In this document: positions 26,836-34,505 of the stretch, piece by piece
Layout of the letters: every line of letters begins with the position of its first letter
Position numbering within the stretch: the first letter of the stretch is position 1
DNA from: Limnohabitans kasalickyi
Lineage (GTDB): Bacteria > Pseudomonadota > Gammaproteobacteria > Burkholderiales > Burkholderiaceae_C
Assembly: GCA_965234325.1 (NCBI GenBank)
Contig: OZ248418.1
Span: 124,001 to 188,000, forward strand
DNA length: 64,000 nucleotides
Direction of reading: 5' to 3'
The notes under the pieces: model-generated
Databases searched by the model: none
The model's input: only the letters and a program-made list of their open reading frames with translations
Told to the model about the DNA's origin: nothing
Program-made: the position numbers and the translations under genes

Positions 26836-26848
26836 GTCGTTTCAGAGT

Positions 26849-27340
26849 TTAAGCAGCCAATTCTGCAAACTGCGCCATTTTGCTGCGGTAATACCCCAGC
26901 CCGCCTGCATCGGTGCTGCCAAAGCCGCGCACGGCACCCAGCACGATGTGGTGGTCACCGGCTTCGATGAGCTGGTGGATGTCGCAATCAAACCAAGCCA
27001 CGGCGCCCTCTAAGCGCAGACGTTGGCTGTCTAAGCGCTCGGCGGGCACGTTGGCAAATCGCTCCGTCATGCTGCCGGTGGCAAATTGCCCTGCCAGGGC
27101 CGCTTGATGGTCAGCCAACACGCTCACGGTGAAACCGCCCGATTGGGTGAATGCGGCGTGGCTGCTGGCCTCGCGGCGAATGCTCCACAGCACCAGGCGT
27201 GGGTTGAGCGAGACCGAGCTGAACGAGTTACACGTCATGGCCCAGTCTTGGCCCTCATAGTGTGCGGTGACCACGGTCACGCCCGTGCCGAAGCTGGACA
27301 GGGCTTTGCGATAGTCCATCGCGTCTGTTGGTTTGTGCAT
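26849..27340 (-). CDS. smoA: Flavin reductase, partner of the adjacent monooxygenase (SmoA-like)
   Basis: This 163-residue flavin reductase-like protein contains MDYRKALSSFGTGVTVVTA, MTCNSFSSVSLNPRLVLWSI and FDCDIHQLIEAGDHHIVLGAV, typical of NAD(P)H:FMN reductases that serve two-component monooxygenases (HpaC, RutF, SmoA). I start it at MHKPTDAMDYRK; the longer frame runs into the upstream aldo-keto reductase gene. It is third in the operon monooxygenase-AKR-reductase and would supply reduced FMN. Confidence 0.75.
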   Translation of the reverse strand: MHKPTDAMDYRKALSSFGTGVTVVTAHYEGQDWAMTCNSFSSVSLNPRLVLWSIRREASSHAAFTQSGGFTVSVLADHQAALAGQFATGSMTERFANVPAERLDSQRLRLEGAVAWFDCDIHQLIEAGDHHIVLGAVRGFGSTDAGGLGYYRSKMAQFAELAA

Positions 27341-27347
27341 GGGGTTC

Positions 27348-28274
27348 TTAAGGTACTTCGTGGCCGCAGGCCAATTCATAGAGTTCAAACCAAGTTTGGC
27401 GGTCCATCGGTACGCGCTCGGCTTGGCTGAATTGCGCAATGCGCTCTAGCTGGTTGGTGCCCATCACAGGCAGCACTTGGGCAGGGTGGTGCAGCAACCA
27501 AGCGATGGCCACGGCGGTGGTGTCAGTGCCTGCTGCTTCGGCCAAACTTTGCAGCTTGGGCGCGAGTCGCGCTGCGGCCGTGCCAGCGGTGTGGGCTTGG
27601 GTGTGCAAGCGTCCGCCGCCCAACGGCGACCATGCCATCACGGGCATGAAATGCTGTTGCGCGTGGGCCATTTGGCCGTTGATCAAGGGCTCGGTGTTGA
27701 GCAAGCTCACTTCGAGCTGGTTGGTTTGCAGCTTGTGCGTCATGCGCGATTGCAGCAAGTCCACATCCCAAGGCATGAAATTCGACACGCCCACGCCGCG
27801 CACTTTGCCGCTGCTGATCAAACCATCCAAACATTCGCCCAAGGCTTGGGCGTCCATCAGCGGGTCAGGGCGGTGGATCAAGAGCAGGTCGATCACGTCC
27901 ACACCGATGCGTTGCAGCGAGCGGTCCACGCTGGCGCTCACATGGGCGGGCGAAGTGTCGTAGTGTTTCACGCGGGTGGTGGGCCATTGCTGCGAGAGCA
28001 ACATGATGTCGGTTTTGGTGACGATTTCAATCTTGTTTTTCAGGCTCGGGTGCGCTTTGAGCGTTTCGCCAAACAACGATTCGCAGCGGTAGTCGCCATA
28101 AATGTCGGCATGGTCGAAGGTGGTGATGCCTTGGGCCAAGCAGGCTTCAATGCGTGCCAAATTGGCGTTGACAGAGGTGTCAGTGGCTTCGCTCAAGCGC
28201 CACACGCCATAGGCCATGCGGCTCAAAGATTGGCCGTTAGGCAGGGTGAGGCGACTCACGGGGGACTGACTCAT
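27348..28274 (-). CDS. smoB: Aldo-keto reductase, candidate 6-oxo-glucose reductase (SmoB-like)
   Basis: This 308-residue aldo-keto reductase has the catalytic tetrad in FDHADIYGDY (Asp, Tyr), IVTKTDI (Lys) and LLIHRPDPL (His), and a C-terminal NADP-binding VLPVMGTNQLERI. It resembles YdhF-type reductases. Its ATG overlaps the monooxygenase stop (ATGA). In the sulfo-SMO pathway an AKR reduces the 6-oxo-glucose left after desulfonation to glucose; that assignment rests on context. The aldehyde substrate could be another in principle. Confidence 0.72.
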   Translation of the reverse strand: MSQSPVSRLTLPNGQSLSRMAYGVWRLSEATDTSVNANLARIEACLAQGITTFDHADIYGDYRCESLFGETLKAHPSLKNKIEIVTKTDIMLLSQQWPTTRVKHYDTSPAHVSASVDRSLQRIGVDVIDLLLIHRPDPLMDAQALGECLDGLISSGKVRGVGVSNFMPWDVDLLQSRMTHKLQTNQLEVSLLNTEPLINGQMAHAQQHFMPVMAWSPLGGGRLHTQAHTAGTAAARLAPKLQSLAEAAGTDTTAVAIAWLLHHPAQVLPVMGTNQLERIAQFSQAERVPMDRQTWFELYELACGHEVP

Positions 28275-29428
28275 TTGCGAACTCCTGTGCCCAACGGTGT
28301 GGGCGGTGTGGTGGCGGGCACGCGCCCATATTCTTGGGCGAGTGACACGGTTTTGAGGTGGGGCAGCACTTTGGTGCCGAAGATTTCGCATTCGTTCAAG
28401 TGCGGATAGCCCGAGAAGATGAATGCGCGTATGCCCATTTTCATATAGTCGTGGATCTCGCTCAGCACTTGGTCCACGCTGCCCACCAAAGCGGCACCGC
28501 AACCGCTGCGGGCGCGGCCCACGCCGGTCCACAAATGCGGCTCGATGTAACCCTCTTCGTCGGCGATGTCGCGGTTTTGGCTTTGCAGCGCGACGCCCAA
28601 ACTCTTGGCATCCAAGGCGCGGTTGCGAATTTCGTGGCCTTTGCCGTCGTCGAGTTTGGAGACCAGCTCGCGGGCGTATTCGCGGGCTTCGGCCTCGGTA
28701 TCACGCACGACCATGTGCACGCGCAGGCCGTAGTCGAGCAGGCGGTTGTGCTTGACCGCTTGGGCATGCACATCGCGCATGCGTTGGGCCAACATGTCTT
28801 TGGGTTCGGGCCACATCAAATAGGTGTCGCAATGGGCGCCGCACAGGGCCAAGGCGTCGGGGCTGTAGCCACCGAAGTACAACAGGGGGCCGCCATTGAT
28901 TTGGTAAGGGCGCACGGGGTCGGTGGACAAACCTTTGAGGTTGTAGATCTGGCCTTCGTAGTTAATCTCGTCTTGGGTCCACGCTTGCTTCAAGATTTCC
29001 ACCACTTCCCACGAACGGCGGTAGCGGTAGGCGCTGTCTTCTTGCTGGCCAGGAAAGTCCGACGAAATCACGTTGAGCGTGAGGCGGCCTTCCAAGATGT
29101 GGTCCAGCGTGGCCACGGTGCGGGCCAGCATGGCGGGGTGCATCTCACCGCAGCGGATGGCCGCGAGCAAATTCATGCGCGAGGTTTGGGGGGCTACCGC
29201 GGCGGCAAAGGTCAGCGTGTCTTGGCCGACTTGGTAAGACGAGGGGCACAAGATGTTGCGAAACCCCAGCTCTTCCGCGCGCGTCACGATGCGGCTGGTG
29301 TTGGCCCAGCTGCTGCGCAAATCGCCATCGGGCACGCCTAAATGGCGGAAATCGTCAGAACACAAAGGTGCAAACCACGCGACTTCGGCACCCGCAATGT
29401 CGGCACCTCGGACAGGAACAACGCTCAT
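28271..29428 (-). CDS. smoC: SsuD-like FMN-dependent sulfonate monooxygenase (SmoC-like)
   Basis: This 385-residue luciferase-like monooxygenase uses reduced FMN and oxygen to split a C-S bond, releasing sulfite and an aldehyde. The C-terminal half follows SsuD closely: LRVHMVVRDTEAEA, HLWTGVGRARSGCGAALVG and FIFSGYPHL. Residues matching the SsuD sulfonate/flavin set are kept: Arg236 and His238 (SsuD Arg226, His228), Arg307 (Arg297) and Tyr341 (Tyr331). ATG 29428 has GGGAG 6 bases upstream. The ABC importer of sugar type, AKR and flavin reductase around it point to sulfoquinovose rather than alkanesulfonates. Confidence 0.8.
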   Translation of the reverse strand: MSVVPVRGADIAGAEVAWFAPLCSDDFRHLGVPDGDLRSSWANTSRIVTRAEELGFRNILCPSSYQVGQDTLTFAAAVAPQTSRMNLLAAIRCGEMHPAMLARTVATLDHILEGRLTLNVISSDFPGQQEDSAYRYRRSWEVVEILKQAWTQDEINYEGQIYNLKGLSTDPVRPYQINGGPLLYFGGYSPDALALCGAHCDTYLMWPEPKDMLAQRMRDVHAQAVKHNRLLDYGLRVHMVVRDTEAEAREYARELVSKLDDGKGHEIRNRALDAKSLGVALQSQNRDIADEEGYIEPHLWTGVGRARSGCGAALVGSVDQVLSEIHDYMKMGIRAFIFSGYPHLNECEIFGTKVLPHLKTVSLAQEYGRVPATTPPTPLGTGVRK

Positions 29429-29449
29429 CAACATCTCCCGATGAAAAAA

Positions 29450-29470
29450 GTGAATGAATGGTATATGAAT
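29450..29470. promoter_or_regulatory. 21-bp element in the monooxygenase / GntR divergent promoter
   Basis: Read on the minus strand it is ATTCATATA, CC, ATTCATTCAC, matching 19 of 21 bases of 22612-22632. It lies 22 bases upstream of the monooxygenase ATG and 51 bases before the divergent regulator, the place for a repressor site. Confidence 0.6.
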
Positions 29471-29521
29471 TGAGGGGCGCGTGTGATGGGTGTTTCCACG
29501 CATTTGCGATACTTAGGGCCC

Positions 29522-30241
29522 ATGAAGGCTCCCACCCCCGCCAAACCCTTGCCTGTGTATCTGCAAATCGCAGAGTTGCTGACGCGCCAGATCAAGGCGG
29601 GTTATTGGCAAAGTGGTGAGCGTTTGCCCACCGAGGCGGAGTTGGCCGACTCGTTGTCGGTGGCAGTGGGCACCTTGCGCAAGTCGCTGGCGTTGCTGTC
29701 GGAGCAGGGTGTATTGGAGCGCATTCAAGGCTCGGGCACCTATGTGCGCCGCGCCGAAGGCTCGCAGCGCATTTATGAGCTGTTTCGCTTGGAGTTGACC
29801 ACGGGGCCCGGTTTGCCAACCGCACATATTTTGGAGGTCAGCCGCTGCGCGCGTCCCGCCCATGTGCCGCTGTTGGGCGCCGATGCGCAAGCCCCTGTTT
29901 GGCGGGTGCGCCGTTTGCGCTTTTTGAGCCAAGTGCCTGTAGCGTTAGAAGAAATTTGGTTTGACGGCGCGCTGGCTTCCACCTTGCAAGCGTCAGACTT
30001 CGGCGACTCTATGTACTTGTTCTACCAAACCCAGTTTCAAGTTTGGATTGCCCGCGTTGAAGACCGCATCAGCGCCGCACCCGCACCCGAGTGGGCCGCA
30101 CCGCCTTTGGGCATGCGAGCCGGTCAAAACGCGGGCTTCATTGAGCGGCTGTCGTGGACCGCCAGCAACACCTTGGCGGAGTTTTCGCAAACGTGGTTTG
30201 ACCCGGCTGTGTGTCGGTATGTGTCGCGGATTAGTCAGTGA
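29522..30241 (+). CDS. GntR-family regulator, HutC/UTRA type
   Basis: The 239-residue protein has an N-terminal winged helix (PVYLQIAELLTRQIKAGYWQ, LPTEAELADSLSVAVGTLRKSL, GVLERIQGSGTYV) and a C-terminal UTRA effector domain from about residue 85. I start at ATG 29522, which gives MKAPTPAKPLPVYLQ. It diverges from the monooxygenase operon. It probably represses it and the importer operon through the shared 21-bp element, responding to the imported sugar or a metabolite. Confidence 0.82.
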   Translation: MKAPTPAKPLPVYLQIAELLTRQIKAGYWQSGERLPTEAELADSLSVAVGTLRKSLALLSEQGVLERIQGSGTYVRRAEGSQRIYELFRLELTTGPGLPTAHILEVSRCARPAHVPLLGADAQAPVWRVRRLRFLSQVPVALEEIWFDGALASTLQASDFGDSMYLFYQTQFQVWIARVEDRISAAPAPEWAAPPLGMRAGQNAGFIERLSWTASNTLAEFSQTWFDPAVCRYVSRISQ

Positions 30242-30325
30242 ATGGTTTTTGACGGTTACCGTATTTGTTAGTTCGTATGGCGTGAGTTGGTCTGGTTTTT
30301 CGTGATTGCTTGCATTGCAGGTGCT

Positions 30326-30348
30326 TTTTGGCGCAAAATGCGCCAAAA
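30326..30348. promoter_or_regulatory. 23-bp palindromic operator of the toxin-antitoxin pair
   Basis: TTTTGGCGCA, a spacer of three A, then TGCGCCAAAA: two perfect 10-bp arms. The right arm ends directly against the AAGGAG ribosome site of the antitoxin gene, so a bound antitoxin or an RNA hairpin would block its expression. Confidence 0.65.
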
Positions 30349-30358
30349 GGAGATTGTC

Positions 30359-30694
30359 ATGACCACAACTTCGTCATCATTTGCATCCGTCAAATTGCCT
30401 TCCGGTCTGGTCAAGCAGGCCCGTGAAGCGGCAACGCCCATGCGCCGTTCGGTGGCGGGACAGATCGAGTATTGGGCCACGCTGGGGCGGATTGCCGAGG
30501 CCTCAGGCTTGACCGTCTCTGAGGCTAGAGAGGCCATCACACGCTACGATGTCCATCAATTTGGGGGAAATGACGCTGATCCGCTGGACGCTATCGAAGC
30601 AGAATTTTTGGCCGCGGAAAGCACCGGTCGCTTGGCCCAGGCAGTTCGGCAGACGGTTCAGAGTAACCGCCGTCAGATCGTGAAGGCTGCCTGA
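30359..30694 (+). CDS. ParD-like antitoxin
   Basis: This 111-residue protein starts MTTTSSSFASVKLPSGLVKQ, with a ribbon-helix-helix-like strand, and continues AREAATPMRRSVAGQIEYWATLGRIAEA, the pattern of ParD-like antitoxins paired with zeta toxins. ATG 30359 has a strong AAGGAG 7 bases upstream. It ends 13 bases before the toxin gene. It likely neutralises the toxin and represses its own promoter at the palindrome upstream. Confidence 0.75.
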   Translation: MTTTSSSFASVKLPSGLVKQAREAATPMRRSVAGQIEYWATLGRIAEASGLTVSEAREAITRYDVHQFGGNDADPLDAIEAEFLAAESTGRLAQAVRQTVQSNRRQIVKAA

Positions 30695-30707
30695 GCGATT
30701 ACCGCGT

Positions 30708-31322
30708 TTGAAACCCGTTTTCTATTTGTTGGCTGGCCCCAACGGGGCTGGTAAATCCACGCTGTACCGTGCAGCCATTTCTTCGGGCTTGCTTCCGGCG
30801 GATGCTGAGTTCGTGAATGCGGACCTTCATGAGGCGGCTTCCCTGCAGCACATCATCGATCCAGAGGAGCGATCGGCCCAAGCTCGGACATGGGCCACTG
30901 CACGTCGCACAGCTTGTCTGGCGCTGCGGCGGTCTTTTGTGAGTGAAACCGTGTTTTCGCACCCATCCAAGTTGGCTTTGATGAAGGATGCCAGAGCGAC
31001 TGGCTTTGCGGTGGTGTTGCTGGTGGTTTGTGTCAATGAACCACGTCAGCTGTTGGGTCGGGTTGCGCAACGCGTGGCCGAAGGCGGACACGATGTCCCG
31101 CCGGAGCGCATTCTGGCGCGTTACCCCAGAACCTTGCTGCATTTGAAGGACGCTATCCCGCTGGCTGATCTGGCCCTGCTTTACGACACCTCGGGGGTGG
31201 GGCGACAAGGTATTTCTGGCCCTAAACTGGTAGCTCGCTGGCGTGATGGCGTTTGGAATTGGCAGGTGCCACGACCGCCTGTCTGGGCCAAAAAAGTAAA
31301 GCCTGTCACGCCAGTTTCATGA
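30708..31322 (+). CDS. Zeta-type toxin kinase
   Basis: This 204-residue P-loop kinase starts at TTG: MKPVFYLLAGPNGAGKSTLYRAAI carries the Walker A motif. The zeta pattern continues with FVNADLHEAASL and FVSETVFSHPSKLALMKDARATGF, and RYPRTLLHLKDAIPLADLALLYDTS near the end. Family members phosphorylate UDP-N-acetylglucosamine or related nucleotide sugars and block wall synthesis. It follows the antitoxin gene by 13 bases and its weak TTG start should keep it less translated than the antitoxin. Confidence 0.85.
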   Translation: MKPVFYLLAGPNGAGKSTLYRAAISSGLLPADAEFVNADLHEAASLQHIIDPEERSAQARTWATARRTACLALRRSFVSETVFSHPSKLALMKDARATGFAVVLLVVCVNEPRQLLGRVAQRVAEGGHDVPPERILARYPRTLLHLKDAIPLADLALLYDTSGVGRQGISGPKLVARWRDGVWNWQVPRPPVWAKKVKPVTPVS

Positions 31323-31352
31323 ATATGACGGGCAGGGACAGTCTCATTTGAC

Positions 31353-32615
31353 TCATCCCAACAAATCTTGCAAAGTCCGTGCAATCACCTTAGTAGCGCG
31401 GCGCAAGTCTTCCAAGTCCAAACGCTCATCTGCGCGCTTGGCGTGGGACTCCAACACCGTGCGTGGACCCGCGCCGTAAATCACACCTGGAATGCCGCGT
31501 TCGCCGTAGAGGCGCACATCGGTGTAGAGCGGGGTGCCCATGGCGGGGATGGGTTCGCCAAAGAGCTGCTCACCATGTTTTTGAATGGCATCGACCAAGG
31601 GCTTGTTGCCCGCCAGCGGTTGCATGCTGTGGGCCATCAACATGCGTTTGATGTCGACGCTGATGTGCATGTCGGCTGCACGGCCTTGGTTGAAGCCCGC
31701 TACCGCATCGGCAATAACTTGGCGAATGCTGGCTTCGACCTCGACGGGGTTTTCTTCGGGGATCATGCGGCGATCGAGCTTGAGCATGACCTTGCCGGGG
31801 ATGACGTTGGTGTTGGTGCCGCCTTCAATCAGGCCCACGTTTACGTAAGGGTGGCTGATGCCTTCGACCTTGGAGGTGACGGCTTTGTAGAGGGTATTTT
31901 GGTGGTACAGCGCGTTGAGCACGGCCACCGCGCCTTGCAGGGCGTCCACACCGGTTTCGGGAATGGCGGCATGGGCCATCTTGCCGTGCACGGTGACTTC
32001 CATTTGCAAGCAGCCGTTGTGCGCAGTGACCACTTGGTAGCTGAAGCCTGCGGCGATCATCAAGTCGGGTTTGGTCAGGCCTTTGTCGAGTAACCAGCCG
32101 GGGCCGAGCAGGCCGCCGAACTCTTCGTCGTAAGTGAAGTGCAGTTCGAGGTTGCCGTTGAGCTTGTGGTTCGCGGCTTGGTTCACCGCTTCCAAAGCGC
32201 GGGTGGCAAAGGTGAAGGTGGAGAAATCGCACTTGCTCACGGCGCTGGCGCGGCCGTAAATTTTGCCGTCCACGATGTCGCCGCCGTAGGGGTTTTGGGT
32301 CCAGCCTTCACCGGGTGGCACCACGTCGCCGTGGGCGTTGAGGGCGATGGTTTTGCCTGCGCCGTATGGGCGGCGCACGATCAGGTTGGTGATGGTTTCT
32401 AGGCCGTAGGCTTTGACATCTGCTTCTGGTACAGCGTGTTTTTCGGCGTCAAAGCCAAAGTCTTTCAGCAGCGTGGCGGTGCGCTCGGCGTGGGGGGCGT
32501 TGTTGCCGGGGGGCGTGTCGGTGGGAACGCGGATGAGTTCTTGCAAGAACTTCACCTGCTCGTCAAAGTGCGCGTCAATCCAGGCGTCGAGTTGGGCGTA
32601 GGTGGTGTTGCTCAT
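31353..32615 (-). CDS. M20-family metallohydrolase in the purine operon
   Basis: This 420-residue ArgE/DapE-like zinc amidohydrolase shows IALNAHGDVVPPGEGW (metal His and Asp), FTYDEEFGGLLG (catalytic Glu pair) and LYTDVRLYGERGIPGVIYGAGP. A dimerisation domain lies between. It is the last gene of the leftward set regulator-puuE-uraD/allC-this gene, 72 bases after the fusion gene, with its own weak ribosome site. Its substrate is not evident from sequence. The purine context suggests a ureido compound, since no ureidoglycolate lyase or amidohydrolase of the known types is visible. Confidence 0.75.
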   Translation of the reverse strand: MSNTTYAQLDAWIDAHFDEQVKFLQELIRVPTDTPPGNNAPHAERTATLLKDFGFDAEKHAVPEADVKAYGLETITNLIVRRPYGAGKTIALNAHGDVVPPGEGWTQNPYGGDIVDGKIYGRASAVSKCDFSTFTFATRALEAVNQAANHKLNGNLELHFTYDEEFGGLLGPGWLLDKGLTKPDLMIAAGFSYQVVTAHNGCLQMEVTVHGKMAHAAIPETGVDALQGAVAVLNALYHQNTLYKAVTSKVEGISHPYVNVGLIEGGTNTNVIPGKVMLKLDRRMIPEENPVEVEASIRQVIADAVAGFNQGRAADMHISVDIKRMLMAHSMQPLAGNKPLVDAIQKHGEQLFGEPIPAMGTPLYTDVRLYGERGIPGVIYGAGPRTVLESHAKRADERLDLEDLRRATKVIARTLQDLLG

Positions 32616-32687
32616 GGTGTGTCTCTTGTTGTGTGGGGTAGCAGTTGTTTGATGGCGTGCGTGGCGTCTTATGTCGATGTGGTCGCA

Positions 32688-34490
32688 TCACGCGTGAAGG
32701 TTGTGCAGCAAGTGCATGAAGGCGTCCACTGCCAGTTGGATGTCGTCGCTGGTGGTGGATTCCAGCGGGTTGTGGCTGATGCCTGCGTTTTGGCCGCGCA
32801 CAAACAACATGGCTTGGGGCATGACTTCGTGCAGCTTCATCGCGTCGTGGCCTGCGCCGCTGGGCAGGTGGAACACGGGCACGCCCAAGCTTTGCAGGGC
32901 TTGTTCCCAAATGCCTTGCAGCTTGGCGTCGCTCGGTGCGGCGCTGGCGCGCATGGTTTCTTCCAAGGTGTAGTGCAGGCCACGGCGTTCGCAGATGGCT
33001 TTGAGGACGGCGAGCACGTCGTTCATCAGCGCATCGCGCATGGCGTCGGTGGTGGCGCGTAAGTCGAGGCTGAATTGGCAGCGTCCTGGAACCACGTTGA
33101 TGGAGCCATTGGGCACGGTGAGCATGCCCACGGTACCAACCAAGTTGGGTTGCTGTGCGGCGCGTTTTTCGACAAACAAAGCCAGCTCAGCCACGGCAGT
33201 GGCCGCATCGCGGCGGCGGTCCATCGGTGTGGTTCCGGCGTGGCTGGCCATACCAATAATTTCGCCGACAAAGCGCACGCTGCCGTTGATGGAGGTGACC
33301 ACGCCCAGAGGAATGTCGAGCTCGTTGAGCACAGGGCCTTGCTCGATGTGAACTTCCACAAAGCCCAAATACTCAGCCGCGTTACGAGTGAGTTGAGGAA
33401 TGTCGTTGATGTTCAAACCTGCGTGCTTCATGGCTTGGCGCATCGTGATGCCGTCTGCATCTTTTTGGTCCAGCCACTCGTGTTTAAAGTCGCCCACCAA
33501 CGCACCAGAGCCGAGGAAGGTGGCTTTGTAACGTTGGCCTTCTTCTTCGGCAAAGGCCACCACTTCAAGGTTGAAGGGCAAACGCTTGCCCGCACGGGCC
33601 AGCTCCCGCACGCAGGCCATGGGCACGAAGATGCCGAGGCGTCCGTCGTACTTGCCGCCATTGCGCACGGTGTCGTAATGCGAGCCAGTCATCAAAGTTT
33701 TGGCTTTGGATGCTGTGTCCGTGTGTGCCGCTTTGTAAACGCCCACCACGTTGCCCACCGCGTCGATGTGCACGTCATCAAAGCCGCAGGCCTTCATGCC
33801 CAGCTCAATCGTGCGGGCGCATTTCAGGTGTGCGTCGGTCAGGTAAGTGACGGTGAGCTCTTCGCGCGCGGCGTGTGGCGCTTGTGGGTTGACCGCGCCA
33901 ACATCGCTGAACTGGGCCAGCCATTCGTGCCAGTCCCATACCTCGTGGCCCAGCGCGGGCTCGTAGCCCAGCTTGTCGTTGAGGCGAATTTCCACGATGC
34001 GGTGGATGTTGCGCAAGCACTCGGCCAGTTCGTAGTCGGGGTGGTTGTGCAGGCGGCGCTCAAAGGTGCTGATGATTTGCTGCTTGTTCAGGCCCGAGCC
34101 ACGCGGGCCGCGCACGGCCAAGATGAATGGAAAACCAAATTTGGCGTTGTAGCTGGCGTTGAGCTGCTGGATGTGCGCAAACTCTTCAGGCGTGCAGTGG
34201 GTCAGGCCGGCTTTGGTTTGCTCGTTGGTCGATTCAGCGGTGAGACTTTTGCTCACCATCGCTTTGCCTGCCAACTCAGGGTGGGCACGTACCAAGGCGA
34301 GTTGGGGCTCGCGGCCAGCTTTGGTCAGCACCTTCACCATCGCGTGTTTGAGCGATGCGGCTGATGCAAATGGGCGGGCGTCTAGTGCTTGCTCGGCAAT
34401 CCAATCGGAGTGCTCGTACAAGCCGGTCAGCAGGGCCGCTGCCTCAGCGCGGGGCAGGGTGTTGATTTGGTTCAGCGTGGTGGTGCTCAT
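32688..34490 (-). CDS. UraD-AllC fusion: OHCU decarboxylase and allantoate amidohydrolase
   Basis: This 600-residue two-domain protein is involved in purine breakdown. Residues 1 to about 170 form the OHCU decarboxylase, which makes S-allantoin (RAHPELAGKAMVSKSLTAES, FGFPFILAVRG, RRLHNHPDYEL). From about 185 the M20 hydrolase of the allantoate amidohydrolase group begins, with metal ligands in GSHYDTVRNGGKYDGRLG, the catalytic AFAEEEGQRY, VEIHIEQGPVLN-like VHIEQGPVLN, and GAGHDAMKL. The two domains act two steps apart, with PuuE, encoded next door, between them. Such fusions are known in some proteobacteria. Confidence 0.9.
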   Translation of the reverse strand: MSTTTLNQINTLPRAEAAALLTGLYEHSDWIAEQALDARPFASAASLKHAMVKVLTKAGREPQLALVRAHPELAGKAMVSKSLTAESTNEQTKAGLTHCTPEEFAHIQQLNASYNAKFGFPFILAVRGPRGSGLNKQQIISTFERRLHNHPDYELAECLRNIHRIVEIRLNDKLGYEPALGHEVWDWHEWLAQFSDVGAVNPQAPHAAREELTVTYLTDAHLKCARTIELGMKACGFDDVHIDAVGNVVGVYKAAHTDTASKAKTLMTGSHYDTVRNGGKYDGRLGIFVPMACVRELARAGKRLPFNLEVVAFAEEEGQRYKATFLGSGALVGDFKHEWLDQKDADGITMRQAMKHAGLNINDIPQLTRNAAEYLGFVEVHIEQGPVLNELDIPLGVVTSINGSVRFVGEIIGMASHAGTTPMDRRRDAATAVAELALFVEKRAAQQPNLVGTVGMLTVPNGSINVVPGRCQFSLDLRATTDAMRDALMNDVLAVLKAICERRGLHYTLEETMRASAAPSDAKLQGIWEQALQSLGVPVFHLPSGAGHDAMKLHEVMPQAMLFVRGQNAGISHNPLESTTSDDIQLAVDAFMHLLHNLHA

Positions 34491-34505
34491 GGGGATGTTC
34501 TGCTG

